From the NCBI RefSeq assembly GCF_048771995.1, contig NC_133024.1, positions 44,368,001-44,432,000 on the forward strand: 64,000 bases of DNA, given 5' to 3'. Position numbers and translations under genes: made by a program. The notes beneath the pieces are model-generated. The model had not been told where the DNA came from. It did no database searches and was given only the letters and a program-made list of their open reading frames with translations. Shown piece by piece: positions 23,796 to 33,781 of the stretch (position 1 is the stretch's first letter; each line of letters begins with the position of its first letter). Source of the stretch: Taeniopygia guttata. Lineage: Eukaryota; Chordata; Aves; Passeriformes; Estrildidae.

Positions 23796-25007
23796 TAATT
23801 TATATCTTTTTTATGCTTTTTGTTCAATAAATCTTTTTCTGTTTTTGCGAAGAAGAAAAAAATGTTTTCATTTGAAGAATACATTCTTGTTGCTATTATT
23901 TCTGCATTAAATAGGTCTTTTTGCTAGAATTATAGTTCCCCTTTGGGTCAATCTTGTGATAAACTGAAAAACTGTGTTTTTTAATACAACATCCTTCTGC
24001 AAATAGAGCAAAGACAAAGTTCAAGTTTTCAACCCACATGATCGTTATTATTTTTATTATTGTTTTATTTTAAAAAGAGAAAGATTTGTTTGCTTTTTTA
24101 GTAAAACGCAAGAAGGTTGTTTATAGGTTGTTTATAGGTTGTTTATTGTTATCTGTTTTTCCTACAGATAATATAATGTAAATAATACTTAAATTATGCC
24201 AACTAGAGGATTTGTATTTCAATTCCACAGTAGCTGATGATCAGAAAAGGTTTTCATTGTTGATATAATGTCTACTAAATTGCACAGACTTCAAAATATC
24301 TAGCTCTGGAGAAAGCAAAAATAACACTATAGCAGAAATCCCAAAAATGTATCTATTTAGTGATTTAATGGTAAAGCCATGCTTACTAGAATTTTTAAAA
24401 AGAAAGAAAAAACACCAACAAAAAGCAAAACAAAAAAATATTATGTTGTTAAAGTAACCTTTCAAAAGTAGAGACAGTAAATATTTTTACTTACTAGGCA
24501 ATCTTTTTTTTCTCTGTGTGTACTTAACAGATTGTATTTAAATTATTAAATATTTTTTCCACAGTTTCACAGAGCAAGTGGGAAGAAGAAAGAAATTGAA
24601 AACTGTTAGAGGAAGAGAACAGTGATTAATCTTTGAAAAATGTCAGAAAGATGTAGTAGCTAAGAAAAGCAAGGAATTTTTATAATGTAACTTGGACAGA
24701 TAAAATTTAGACTAGGAAGACTCTTTGATAGTCAAGAGAAAACAATCACCTCCAGAAGGTGATTCATCTCATGTGGAACATTTCATGAACATTCTTTTGG
24801 AGTTGTCTCTTTCTCTGTCTCTATTGATTTGAAATAAAGTTCCAATGATTTTCTTTAACTCCACTATCTTGTTTAGTTTAGATGGATTTCATCCTAAGAG
24901 AACCTACAATAAGAAAGGACTAATATTTCCGATTGAACTGATGTAATGTGACCGATTTATTCAGACTACTGTAAAGCTCCTAAAGATTAAGACTATGCAG
25001 ATGAGGT
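23796..25007. other. AT-rich DNA with a short tandem repeat
   Basis: No gene is seen. It contains the three-copy 11-bp repeat listed separately at 24115-24147. Confidence 0.5.
24115..24147. repeat. Three-copy 11-bp tandem repeat GGTTGTTTATA
   Basis: The unit GGTTGTTTATA occurs three times in perfect register, the last copy with one change at its end. Each copy holds TGTTTAT (24118, 24129 and 24140), which fits the forkhead consensus TRTTTRY, so three potential sites are spaced 11 bp, close to one helical turn. The repeat is seen directly. Any regulatory role is only inference. Confidence 0.75.
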
Positions 25008-25380
25008 CAGAATTGTTCAAATGATCAAAGGGACAGCCCATACCATATGACATCATGCTCAGTGATAAAAGGTGGGGGAAGAAGATAGAAGAGGAGACAT
25101 TAGGAATGACGGTGGCTGCCTTCCCAGGTAACTGTTGCATGTGACAAGGCCCTGCTTTCCTGGACTTGGCTGAACACTTGCCTGCCCATAGGAAGAGGTG
25201 AATTAATTATACGTTTTGCTTAGCCTGTGTGCACAGTTTTTTCCTCTACCTATTGAACTGCTTTTATTCCAACAAACAAGTTTTCCCACTTTTACCCAAT
25301 CTATTCTCCCTCCTATCCCATCGTGGGGCATGAACTATTGTCCCTGTGGGGTTTAGCTATCTAGTTGGTTTAATCACTGG
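25008..25380 (+). mobile_element. 5'-truncated LTR fragment
   Basis: This is the 3' two thirds of the same LTR family as 1735-2057 and 46803-47372. It contains 'cccataccatatgacatcat', 'gctcagtgataaaaggtg' (degraded TATA zone), 'ggcccctgctttcctgg'-like sequence, 'ggctgaacacttgcctgccc', 'ataggaagaggtgaatta', 'ctattgaactgcttttattc' and the U5 end 'tttagctatctagttggttt'. The first part of U3 is missing and there is no internal retroviral sequence. Confidence 0.78.
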
Positions 25381-28300
25381 TTAAATCAGATGAAAACAAA
25401 GACTAGTAGTCTGAATGTATTCTGTTTCATAGTGCAATACTTTCTTCAGAAAGTGACAAATATTTGTGGTCTGGTTTTTTTTTTTGAATATTTGAAGTGA
25501 CTCAACCTACCTGGAAGACTAGAGAATAATAAAAGGATAGAAGTGAAAGTTCTGTGTCTAGAAGAGAATGGAGGAGAGAAACTTTTTACTAGAAGATCAA
25601 AACAAGACTTTAAATTATATTTGAGTGATTAATAGAAATTAAAGCAAATTCATATCCGTCTCAAAACGTATAATAAAAATGTGAGGTATTGTTCACCATT
25701 GAGAAGTTTGTAGGCATTTTTTAATAACAGTTTATGCTAATAAGCTGACTGGGAAGAAAAAGACATTTCACATATGGTGGTTTCTGTGCCTGGGAAAAGT
25801 GAAACCAGCAGCATTTTATAGTGCTATGATAAGACCCTATTAGGGTTCCTTCAATGACCTCTGTGAGATTAACTGCAGGGTTTGTGCTTCATTTAGGAAA
25901 TAGGGCAGTGGGCAGGAGGGAAATAATAACTTCTTCAATAATCACTTAATCTAGGTGTAAGTGTATTCAAAACACTGTGGATTAAAAAGCCCTCTGTAGC
26001 TGAGATAGCCTGAAACAATAGTTTAACAATCGAGTATAAGTATACTAGGTTTAGAAAAGAGGACATTTAAAGTTTGGCTTCTAAGGCAAGGGGTAGTTCC
26101 TAGCGCTTATTCAAAAATGAATGGTCTTGATAATGGAGCCATTTCTTATGTTAAATCAGCATATTGCTCATTCTGTGCAAGTCTGGCTCTATTCCTCCGA
26201 GACAGAAGAAGTAAATGTAAAATAAATTTTTAGCTCTTCACCAGTTTTGTCACCCTCTTATGAATTCCTGCTAGAATCCCTTGAAATGGCCTCTTGACAG
26301 TTCTTTTAAGTGAATCTTGATCTTGGGATCACTGAGTAACATTTAATGAGATTAGAGTGTCTCTTCATAAAAAGACATGCCTCCATAATGAATGTGTGGA
26401 TGTGTTGGTTTTTTTTTTTAATGTGTTGCTTTCTCTTCCATCTTCTCCAGAGATATTTAGTGTGGGTATTTTGTTTGGTTTTGCTGCATTTGGCTTTCTT
26501 TCTTCACAAAGATTTATAATTGGCCTGAAACTCTGAAACCAAGCCTCTAATCCAGGAGAATGAGAGATATTACCAATTATTTCAGAATATTTTATTAAGT
26601 CAATGAAATGACAGTTGAACTTTAAGACTAGATTGTTGTTATATATATTACTGATTAATCTCTTACCTGTTTGGGCCTAGCAGTGTCATCAAAGGCCATG
26701 CTCTGTTAAATTGGGCTTTCTACCTGATTTGGGTAACCCAAAATGACAGAGGAAAAACATTAATGAAAAATTGTATGTCTTAAATTTTGTCCTCTTTATT
26801 TTGCTGGGTCATCATGCCAAATGGAAGCTGTAATGACATCAACCATGTTTGATATTCAAACGTGGAAAGAGACACCATAACTTTGATGCCGTTTTTATTT
26901 TTATGTTGTTGCAACTCTTTGCTTCCCTCAGACCAACAGTACCAAATACTTTGTTTGGTGGGGTGCGAGGTGATCCTCTCATTTCATGTGAAACTGTGCT
27001 GTGGTCTGAATTACAATTCAGAGTTAAATGCTTCAGACAGTGAGAAACTGAGTTCCTCATCAATGTATGTTAAGAATACATCGACTTCATTGCTAGAGGC
27101 TTTTGTCCTTCTCTCAATAACTAACACACAAGGCTAGAAAGATCCACCAAGGCTGATCATAAACCTTACTGCTGAGATTGTCCTTCAAAGATCCTCCATT
27201 TTGTCAAGTGACTCAGAATTTTCTCCCCTTTTATTTCCAGGATCGGATTCTGGTTCTTAAACTAAACTTTGCATCTGAATAAAGCCATATCTTCCCACCT
27301 AATTTGCTGCCCAGATATAACTGAAAAGGAAAAGAATGCCAGTACACTAGTCCATTATAGTGAATTCTGCTCCTGCCACATACTCACGTTCCAAGGAGAA
27401 ATAATACAGCCTTGTACTTGCATCCATACCTTGGGACTACCTCCTCAGAGTTGTTATCCCAGCACCACTGGTTCGAGAAGATGTTGGAAAATATAGCAGA
27501 CAGGAAGTGTGGAGCACTTTAAAAAAAAACAACTCACAAAATATAACAAAAGATGATCTTTTGCTAGAGAAGTTAGAGATAGTATTTCTATACTCATACA
27601 TCATCTGATCACAAAATGGGACTGATCCTGTTTTAGCAGTCCTTCAATGTTATTGATAGTAAGAATCCATTACATTATAGCTTGCATTTTAGTCTTTCCT
27701 TTTACCATTTTGAAGTAAATAGGCAACAATGAACCAATTGGCCAAATCATTTACCACCAGAAATCAAGAAGCCTCTTGTTTTCCTATTGAAAAATAAGAT
27801 GGGTCTTCAGAAAAAGAAGGAAAAATAGAAAAGTTTACTTTTTTCTTCTTGTGACCCAAACTATTAGATAACCACAGGAACAAACATTCCTGTGTATTTT
27901 CTTTGGATGCTGTTAGGCCCGTAAACAGAAAATCACAGTTTTGCCCTTTCCTGAAGTTTACAGCATTCATTAATTTTGCAATAGGAAAAAGTTTCTTGTT
28001 TATTCTGGAAGCTATTAACTTAAAAATTCATGTATTGGACTCATGTATGGATGGAGCTGATTAATCTTTTCACATCGCATGCTCAAATTAACATGTGGTA
28101 TATATGTATTCATGTATTTTAAAGGTTTCACTACATGATGTTGCCTAATATTTCTTATTTCTTTAACCAACAGCTCTTGGTTTAAGAAGAAATGATACCT
28201 CTAAAACAAATAAATTAAGGCCAACATCCAAACAGTCATCTTACTGAAGAGAAAATTACTGGATAGGCCAAAAGCAGTTTCTTTCTATATTCAGCCTGAA

Positions 28301-31300
28301 CAGAGAAATTGGGAATCTCAATCCTTGGAAAGCAAAAGATTGAAAGGAAAACCTCTATCTGTTTAAGATTGCAGAGAAGAAAAAAAAAAAAAATCATCTC
28401 CTTAAGCAAAGGAAGGTTAGAAAGGAAATATGACTGAAGAGAAATATTGATACATACAGGCTTATGTGTGACTATAAAAGATAGTGTATGTGTAACTAAA
28501 AAGAGTGAGATCAGATGATATGGGAGACAAAGAAAGATATTGAAATCTACCCATAAAAGTTAAACCTATCAAATAATAAAAGCAATTATATCTATTAACA
28601 TGCATGCAAGTAAGTATTTGCTGGAACAGTGAACTCATGAATATCCAGATGATAATCAGATGCTTTAAAATTCTAAATATTAACTTGTTCTAATTTCATG
28701 CTTTCATTTTACATAGGCTGTTTGGTGTTCATTACTTGCTTTAAGCAGATATTTCAGTGATCTATCATGAAGTTCAGATAATACTGTATGAAGTCCAAGT
28801 AATCAATTTATAAGCAGTTTATGAGAAAGCCACAGAATAATTGCCCGTCTCATAAAGCTTGAATGCCAATGAATAAATGACATCACAAGTTTTGGACAAG
28901 CTTGAGCATAACAGCATTTAATTTAAAGGTGTTAGATAAACTAGTACTACTTGATTTGTTTTAATTCCAAGGAATCTGGTTTTCTTTGTGCAATAAAAGT
29001 ATCTGTTTCATATATTTTCAGACCACAATGTTGATTAGTGCTTACCTTTTGTATCTGGGGAATTGTTTCATCTTCTTTTCCCCTGAAGAGTCCCAATGGA
29101 AGAACAAGATTTCTTCCCCAGCAGGAACACACCCCAGTGTCCAGCAAGATTCTGGTTTGGTCTGAATGGGGAACATTATGAAATGTATGACTTAAGTAAA
29201 TGATTAATGATGATATTTATGACACAAAATAGTGTCATTAGAGATAAATCTGTATCTGTATACAGGCCAAGCAAACCACAACTCACAATATAAATAATAT
29301 TAAAGAATTTAAATGCTTATGGAGAAAGGTCATCGAATTTAGGCTAGCTTGTTCAGAAAATAAGTTATGTTATTAAAAATGCAAATATGCAATGGTAAAA
29401 TGTGCATATGTGAGAGTCGCCCTTCCTCATCTGTGTGTACACTGATAGCCTTGCTTGAAGAACTGTGATATCTCTCTGCAGAGACAGAAATCTCTCTCCA
29501 TCAGCCTACTAATAATGGTACCTGAGCAATAAACATTTCTGTCACTGCAGCAGGGAAGCTGCAGCGGCTAAGTACAGATTGCCATACAGTAGCTGAGCAT
29601 GCTTTCATTGCATGAAATTTTGGTGTGGCCCTTTTTTGCAAGTGTCCGATTAATCCTTTTATAGACTCTGCATGCTCCTCAGAATAAGGAGTACCTGAGA
29701 TCTCACTGTGGAATCTTTCTGCACAACTCTCTTACACATTGATTCTAAGACTATTTTGTATCAGTGAGTGCTAAAGAGTTAAAGTAGAAATGACAATCTG
29801 TCTGTAAATTATTCAAAGAAAACAGAACCGTTTCTCAGAAGTCTTTCCACCTTCTGAAGATACTACAATCTTTGATGCAGACTAGTTTAAATATGTATTT
29901 TAAAATCACATAATGTGGTTAAGATCCAAAAATAGAGAAAGGTGTAAACAGCAGTGTCAACAAGCCCTTCTTGCTCTGGAAAAGACACCTTGAATTAAAG
30001 TGAGAGACTGAAAAAACAACTGTCTGAGGAGGGAAATGTCAAAAATGCATGTCATGTGAGAGTGCATCTTGCTGGTACTTGCAAGACCAATCCTTATCTC
30101 AGAAGGGAAGAAGCTTAAGAACAGAGTGACTCTGATGGAGGTCAGCACATGATGTACACTTTTCCTAGGAAGTGAATGGCAATATCAGTGAACTCACAGC
30201 CCTGCTCCTGAGTGTATTATGGCCTTTAAGACGAGAGAAAAGAAAATATGAACAGCTGTTAACATTACAAGCATTTGAGAGTGTTTCCAGCTTCAAAGGT
30301 CTGAAATTAGAGTGGAAAGAACATATCAATTGAGACACAGCACTTCCCATTGCTGTCAGGTACCAGTAGGCTAATACATCAAACAGGTAAGTGAATTACA
30401 AATACTATGCAATCTTCAAAACTACATTTATTGTAAATGACAACTTCTTTCTTTAACAATAAACAAAATCACTAAAAATTGGTTTACTGCTATTACGTAG
30501 GGTAAGAACAGTTCAGGTAGAAGCAAAAAATATTTTAAGTGAACACATGTATAGGCCCTCTTGCACTTCAATGCTAGTGCAAGTCACTGAGCCAGCTCCT
30601 CAGCTGATAGAATTGACTTAGAAAATCTGAATTTGTTTGACCTACATTTATTTGCATCTGGCACATTGTGAAGGTAGATGTGGTCTGAGCTCAAAAGCAG
30701 ACAGCAAGATTGTTGTCTGTTGATTTAACCATTGATTTCTCATGGATCAGATTATACATTTGTGGATCATTTTGAAAAACAAATTCAATACTTATTTTTA
30801 TTAGCTTTTGTGAAAACACCATAAAATCTTACCGCTATTATATTCATATAGAAGACCTGAGCCAAACCTTACCAAATTTCTCATTGATTTCAATGGGTTT
30901 AAAATCCAAAAGGGAAATAACATAATCCTTTATGAAGGGAAAGAAGTTTAGGTTTAGATTTTATGAACATAAAAATTGATTTTTTTTATTTTTGCCATTT
31001 TAAATAGTAACTCACTAGTCTTTTTTGTAAGAGTTGCTAAAAATTTAAATTTCTTTGATTGATTTCTTCTAATTCCCTTTCCTCTGAGGGAAACAGCATT
31101 GCAAAATAAGCCTTTTATGGACTGTGTAAGAATAACAGCACAGAACAATTATTGGAAATACAATGGATTATAATGGATTTTTATGTGTATATCTGTTGTT
31201 GAATAGGTGTTTGAAGCACTAAGAAATATGTTCAGAAAAAAAAGAAATTATACGATCATTTTTCTTTCAGTGCATTCTGTAACACAGAGTAATCAAAAGA

Positions 31301-31990
31301 ATTTTCTTTGTTCATTCTTTTTTTTGTTCAGACTCTTGTTCCAGTTCCAGCTGTGTAACACTGTTATAGCTCCAGAAAGAATTCTAGTATAGTTCTTAGG
31401 GGCTATAAACTCCAATCTTTGTACCTATTGCATAATATTTAGTTTATATTTGCTTATATTAAATACAGTTAACATTGGTGGCTCATCCTGAGTAAATAAG
31501 TATTATATGTATTTTAAGTTATCATTTAATGTATGCTGTGTAAACATATCTATCATAAGAGATAGATATGAGATATAGATCATTAGAGACTGAGTATAGC
31601 TTTTCTATGTGTGTTAGTAAATATGAGTATTTTGAAATATTGCTTTGGATTTTTTTACTCATGTACAACAGCAAATCCTTGCAAATAGTTCACAGTAAGT
31701 AATGTTAAAACTCAGGTGTTATAATTAGACTAAAAATAAAGTCTGACCAGAAACAAATAAATGTATGACTTTAACAGAAAACAGGAATACAGAGAAGCTG
31801 ACTGGAACATCAATACTGAGCAGGAATACAAGGGTGTGAAGAATTAGCACGGTATGCTTATGTAAAAGGTTACTGCTGGAATTTTCAAGTTAGATTTATT
31901 TTGTAAAGATAAATAGAAGCAGAAGTTAATGTACACATTGAGGGCAGATTATGTTTCCTCTATATGGTTTCCTTCTCCACTAAAAAGAGA
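25381..31990. other. Long AT-rich stretch without recognised genes
   Basis: About 6.6 kb with no gene that I recognise. Visible details are an A run of about 15 near 28379, a possible poly(A) signal AATAAA at 29528-29533 in a less AT-rich patch (29410-29570) that could be an old LTR, a minus-strand open segment ending in a splice-donor-like GTAAGC near 29046, and a perfect 10-bp hairpin at 31545-31570. Frames of 60-91 codons in it show no known motifs. Confidence 0.5.
31545..31570. repeat. Perfect inverted repeat, 10-bp stem and 6-bp loop
   Basis: CATATCTATC at 31545-31554 is exactly complementary to GATAGATATG at 31561-31570, with ATAAGA between. The arms also contain GATA/TATC motifs. It could fold as a small cruciform or RNA hairpin. 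No U-run or gene end follows, so there is no reason to call it a terminator. Confidence 0.8.
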
Positions 31991-32720
31991 GAAGAGAAGA
32001 GAAGAGAAGAGAAGAGGAGAGGAGAGGAGAGGAGAGGAGAGGAGAGGAGAGGAGAGGAGAGGAGAGGAGAGGAGAGGAGAGGAGAGGAGAGGAGAGGAGA
32101 GGAGAGGAGAGGAGAGGAGAGGAGAGGAGAGGAGAGGAGAGGAGAGGAGAGGAGAGGAGAGGAGAGGAGAGGAGAGGAGAGGAGAGGAGAGGAGAGGAGA
32201 GGAGAGGAGAGGAGAGGAGAGGAGAGGAGAGGAGAGGAGAGGAGAGGAGAGGAGAGGAGAGGAGAGGAGAGGAGAGGAGAGGAGAGGAGAGGAGAGGAGA
32301 GGAGAGGAGAGGAGAGGAGAGGAGAGGAGAGGAGAGGAGAGGAGAGGAGAGGAGAGGAGAGGAGAGGAGAGGAGAGGAGAGGAGAGGAGAGGAGAGGAGA
32401 GGAGAGGAGAGGAGAGGAGAGGAGAGGAGAGGAGAGGAGAGGAGAGGAGAGGAGAGGAGAGGAGAGGAGAGAGAGAGAGAGAAGAGAAGAGAAGAGAAGA
32501 GAAGAGAAGAGAAGAGAAGAGAAGAGAAGAGAAGAGAAGAGAAGAGAAGAGAAGAGAAGAGAAGAGAAGAGAAGAGAAGAGAAGAGAAGAGAAGAGAAGA
32601 GAAGAGAAGAGAAGAGAAGAGAAGAGAAGAGAAGAGAAGAGAAGAGAAGAGAAGAGAAGAGAAGAGAAGAGAAGAGAAGAGAAGAGAAGAGAAGAGAAGA
32701 GAAGAGAAGAGGAGAAGAAG
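31991..32720. repeat. Composite pentanucleotide satellite (GAAGA)n-(GGAGA)n-(GAAGA)n
   Basis: The array has three blocks in register: 5 units of GAAGA (31991-32015), 91 units of GGAGA (32016-32470), a short GA-dinucleotide junction, and 46 units of GAAGA (about 32481-32710) with a slightly irregular end. The + strand is purine-only throughout and the - strand pyrimidine-only. Because the unit is 5 bp and holds no stop codon, frames stay open on both strands and give false long open frames (REEKR-type or SSLLF-type repeats). It is a simple repeat, not a gene. Assembly of such an array from short reads may misstate its length. Confidence 0.97.
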
Positions 32721-32874
32721 ACTGTGTTTCAAATGTTACATTATCAATGCATGTAACCTAATTAGCCTGTAAAATTCTTAACATAGAACTAAATTAATGT
32801 TATAACTACATTATTCAAATTTAAACTAAACAGTAGGGGAAAATAGGAAAACATTGAGTTCTAGCAAAAAATTA

Positions 32875-33012
32875 AGAAAGTATTCACTCTCCCTGTTCTG
32901 TCTTGATTCCCAAGCCTTTTGGTACCTTCTCTCCACAGTGCAGCTCAGGAGAGGAGTGATAGAGTGGCTTTGGTGGACACCTGTTGTCCAGTCAGGGTCA
33001 CCCCAATACCAT
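32875..33012 (+). mobile_element. 3'-end fragment of an ERVL-type LTR
   Basis: Only the U5 end is present: 'cactctccctgttctgtc', 'ccaagccttttggtacctt', 'tctccacagtgcagctcagg', 'agtgatagagtggctttgg' and 'tggacacctgttgtccagtc', then 'agggtcaccccaataccatg'. It aligns with the end of the LTR at 8850-9974. The missing 5' part and the position about 160 bp after the satellite make it a truncated relic. Confidence 0.72.
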
Positions 33013-33290
33013 GGTATTTCAAGAATAGACTCTTTTACGGTATCTTTTGGGTTCTTTTATCAAATTGATTTTTTTTAATTTGGAAAAGAGATTAGCAGGG
33101 AAGATTTAACCATCATTGTAAAGGAAAAATAAAATGTTTATATATATTTACTCCAATATAATATAATTTAAGAACTATATTTACCCTGATATCCAGGTTA
33201 GATTTTAAAGCAGTACTTTAAAAAAATTATTTTCTTCATTTCTCTTTTTATTTTGGTACAGCTGAGATGCCCATTTTCCATGCATATTTA

Positions 33291-33781
33291 TGTGGGGGCC
33301 GAAGGGACCACTAAAGAAGAGCCTGCTATGCTCCCTTGGAGGGCCAATCCCTAAGTAACTAACTCCAGTCAGGGTGAGAAAATTACCCACCCAGAGGTCT
33401 TTGCAAGATGTATGTGGATTCTTTGTTACCTATTGGCTTTTCTCCTCTCACTCCACCCCTGAACCTGTATCTGATTTGTTGCCAGTTTATCCCCTCCCCT
33501 CTCCTTCCCTATATAAACCCGTGTCTTTCCCCAGTTTAGGGAGCTGCTGCTGCTGGCCTCCTTCATAGAGAGCCCTGCTGTCAATAAATGCTCTTTCTCT
33601 GTGGAGTGCTACACAGTGCTCAAGGCCCTTTGCTCTGCAGTCACCTGAAGAGCTGAAATTACTCGCTGGGCTGGGAGAAGGATGTGCTTGTGCCCTGAGC
33701 CATCCTTCTAAGGATGCCTTCTTCAGGAATGTTGCAGCACCCTACCATTGACCCCTGCTGTGACATAGTTACAGCCTGACA
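33291..33781 (+). mobile_element. LTR-like unit with TATA box and poly(A) signal
   Basis: The unit is GC-richer than its flanks and starts at or near TGTGGGGGCC. It has a strong TATA box TATATAAA at 33510-33517 and an AATAAA at 33583-33588, about 70 bp apart, the usual order and spacing for the end of U3 and a short R. A U5-like stretch of roughly 190 bp follows. Pyrimidine-rich sequence precedes the TATA box. Exact ends are uncertain: no clear target duplication was found, and the right end could be at about 33773 or 33781. No internal retroviral genes are present. An alternative is a host promoter or short transcript unit. Confidence 0.58.
33510..33588 (+). promoter_or_regulatory. TATA box and poly(A) signal of the LTR-like unit
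   Basis: TATATAAA (33510-33517) and AATAAA (33583-33588) lie in order on one strand. A start 25-30 bp after the TATA box would fall at about 33540-33548, and cleavage would follow about 33600-33610, giving an R region of some 60 bp. Confidence 0.5.

Noticed and set aside
31929..32761. Open frames of 250-275 codons with Arg/Glu/Lys or Ser/Leu/Phe repeats on both strands.
   Set aside because: They are translations of the pentanucleotide satellite, which has no stop codon in most frames. All frames are open at once, so there is no coding signal.
33291..33310. TGTGGGGGCCGAAGGGACC as a retroviral primer-binding site.
   Set aside because: It lies upstream of the TATA box and poly(A) signal, whereas a primer-binding site should follow U5. 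It only partly resembles known tRNA 3' ends.
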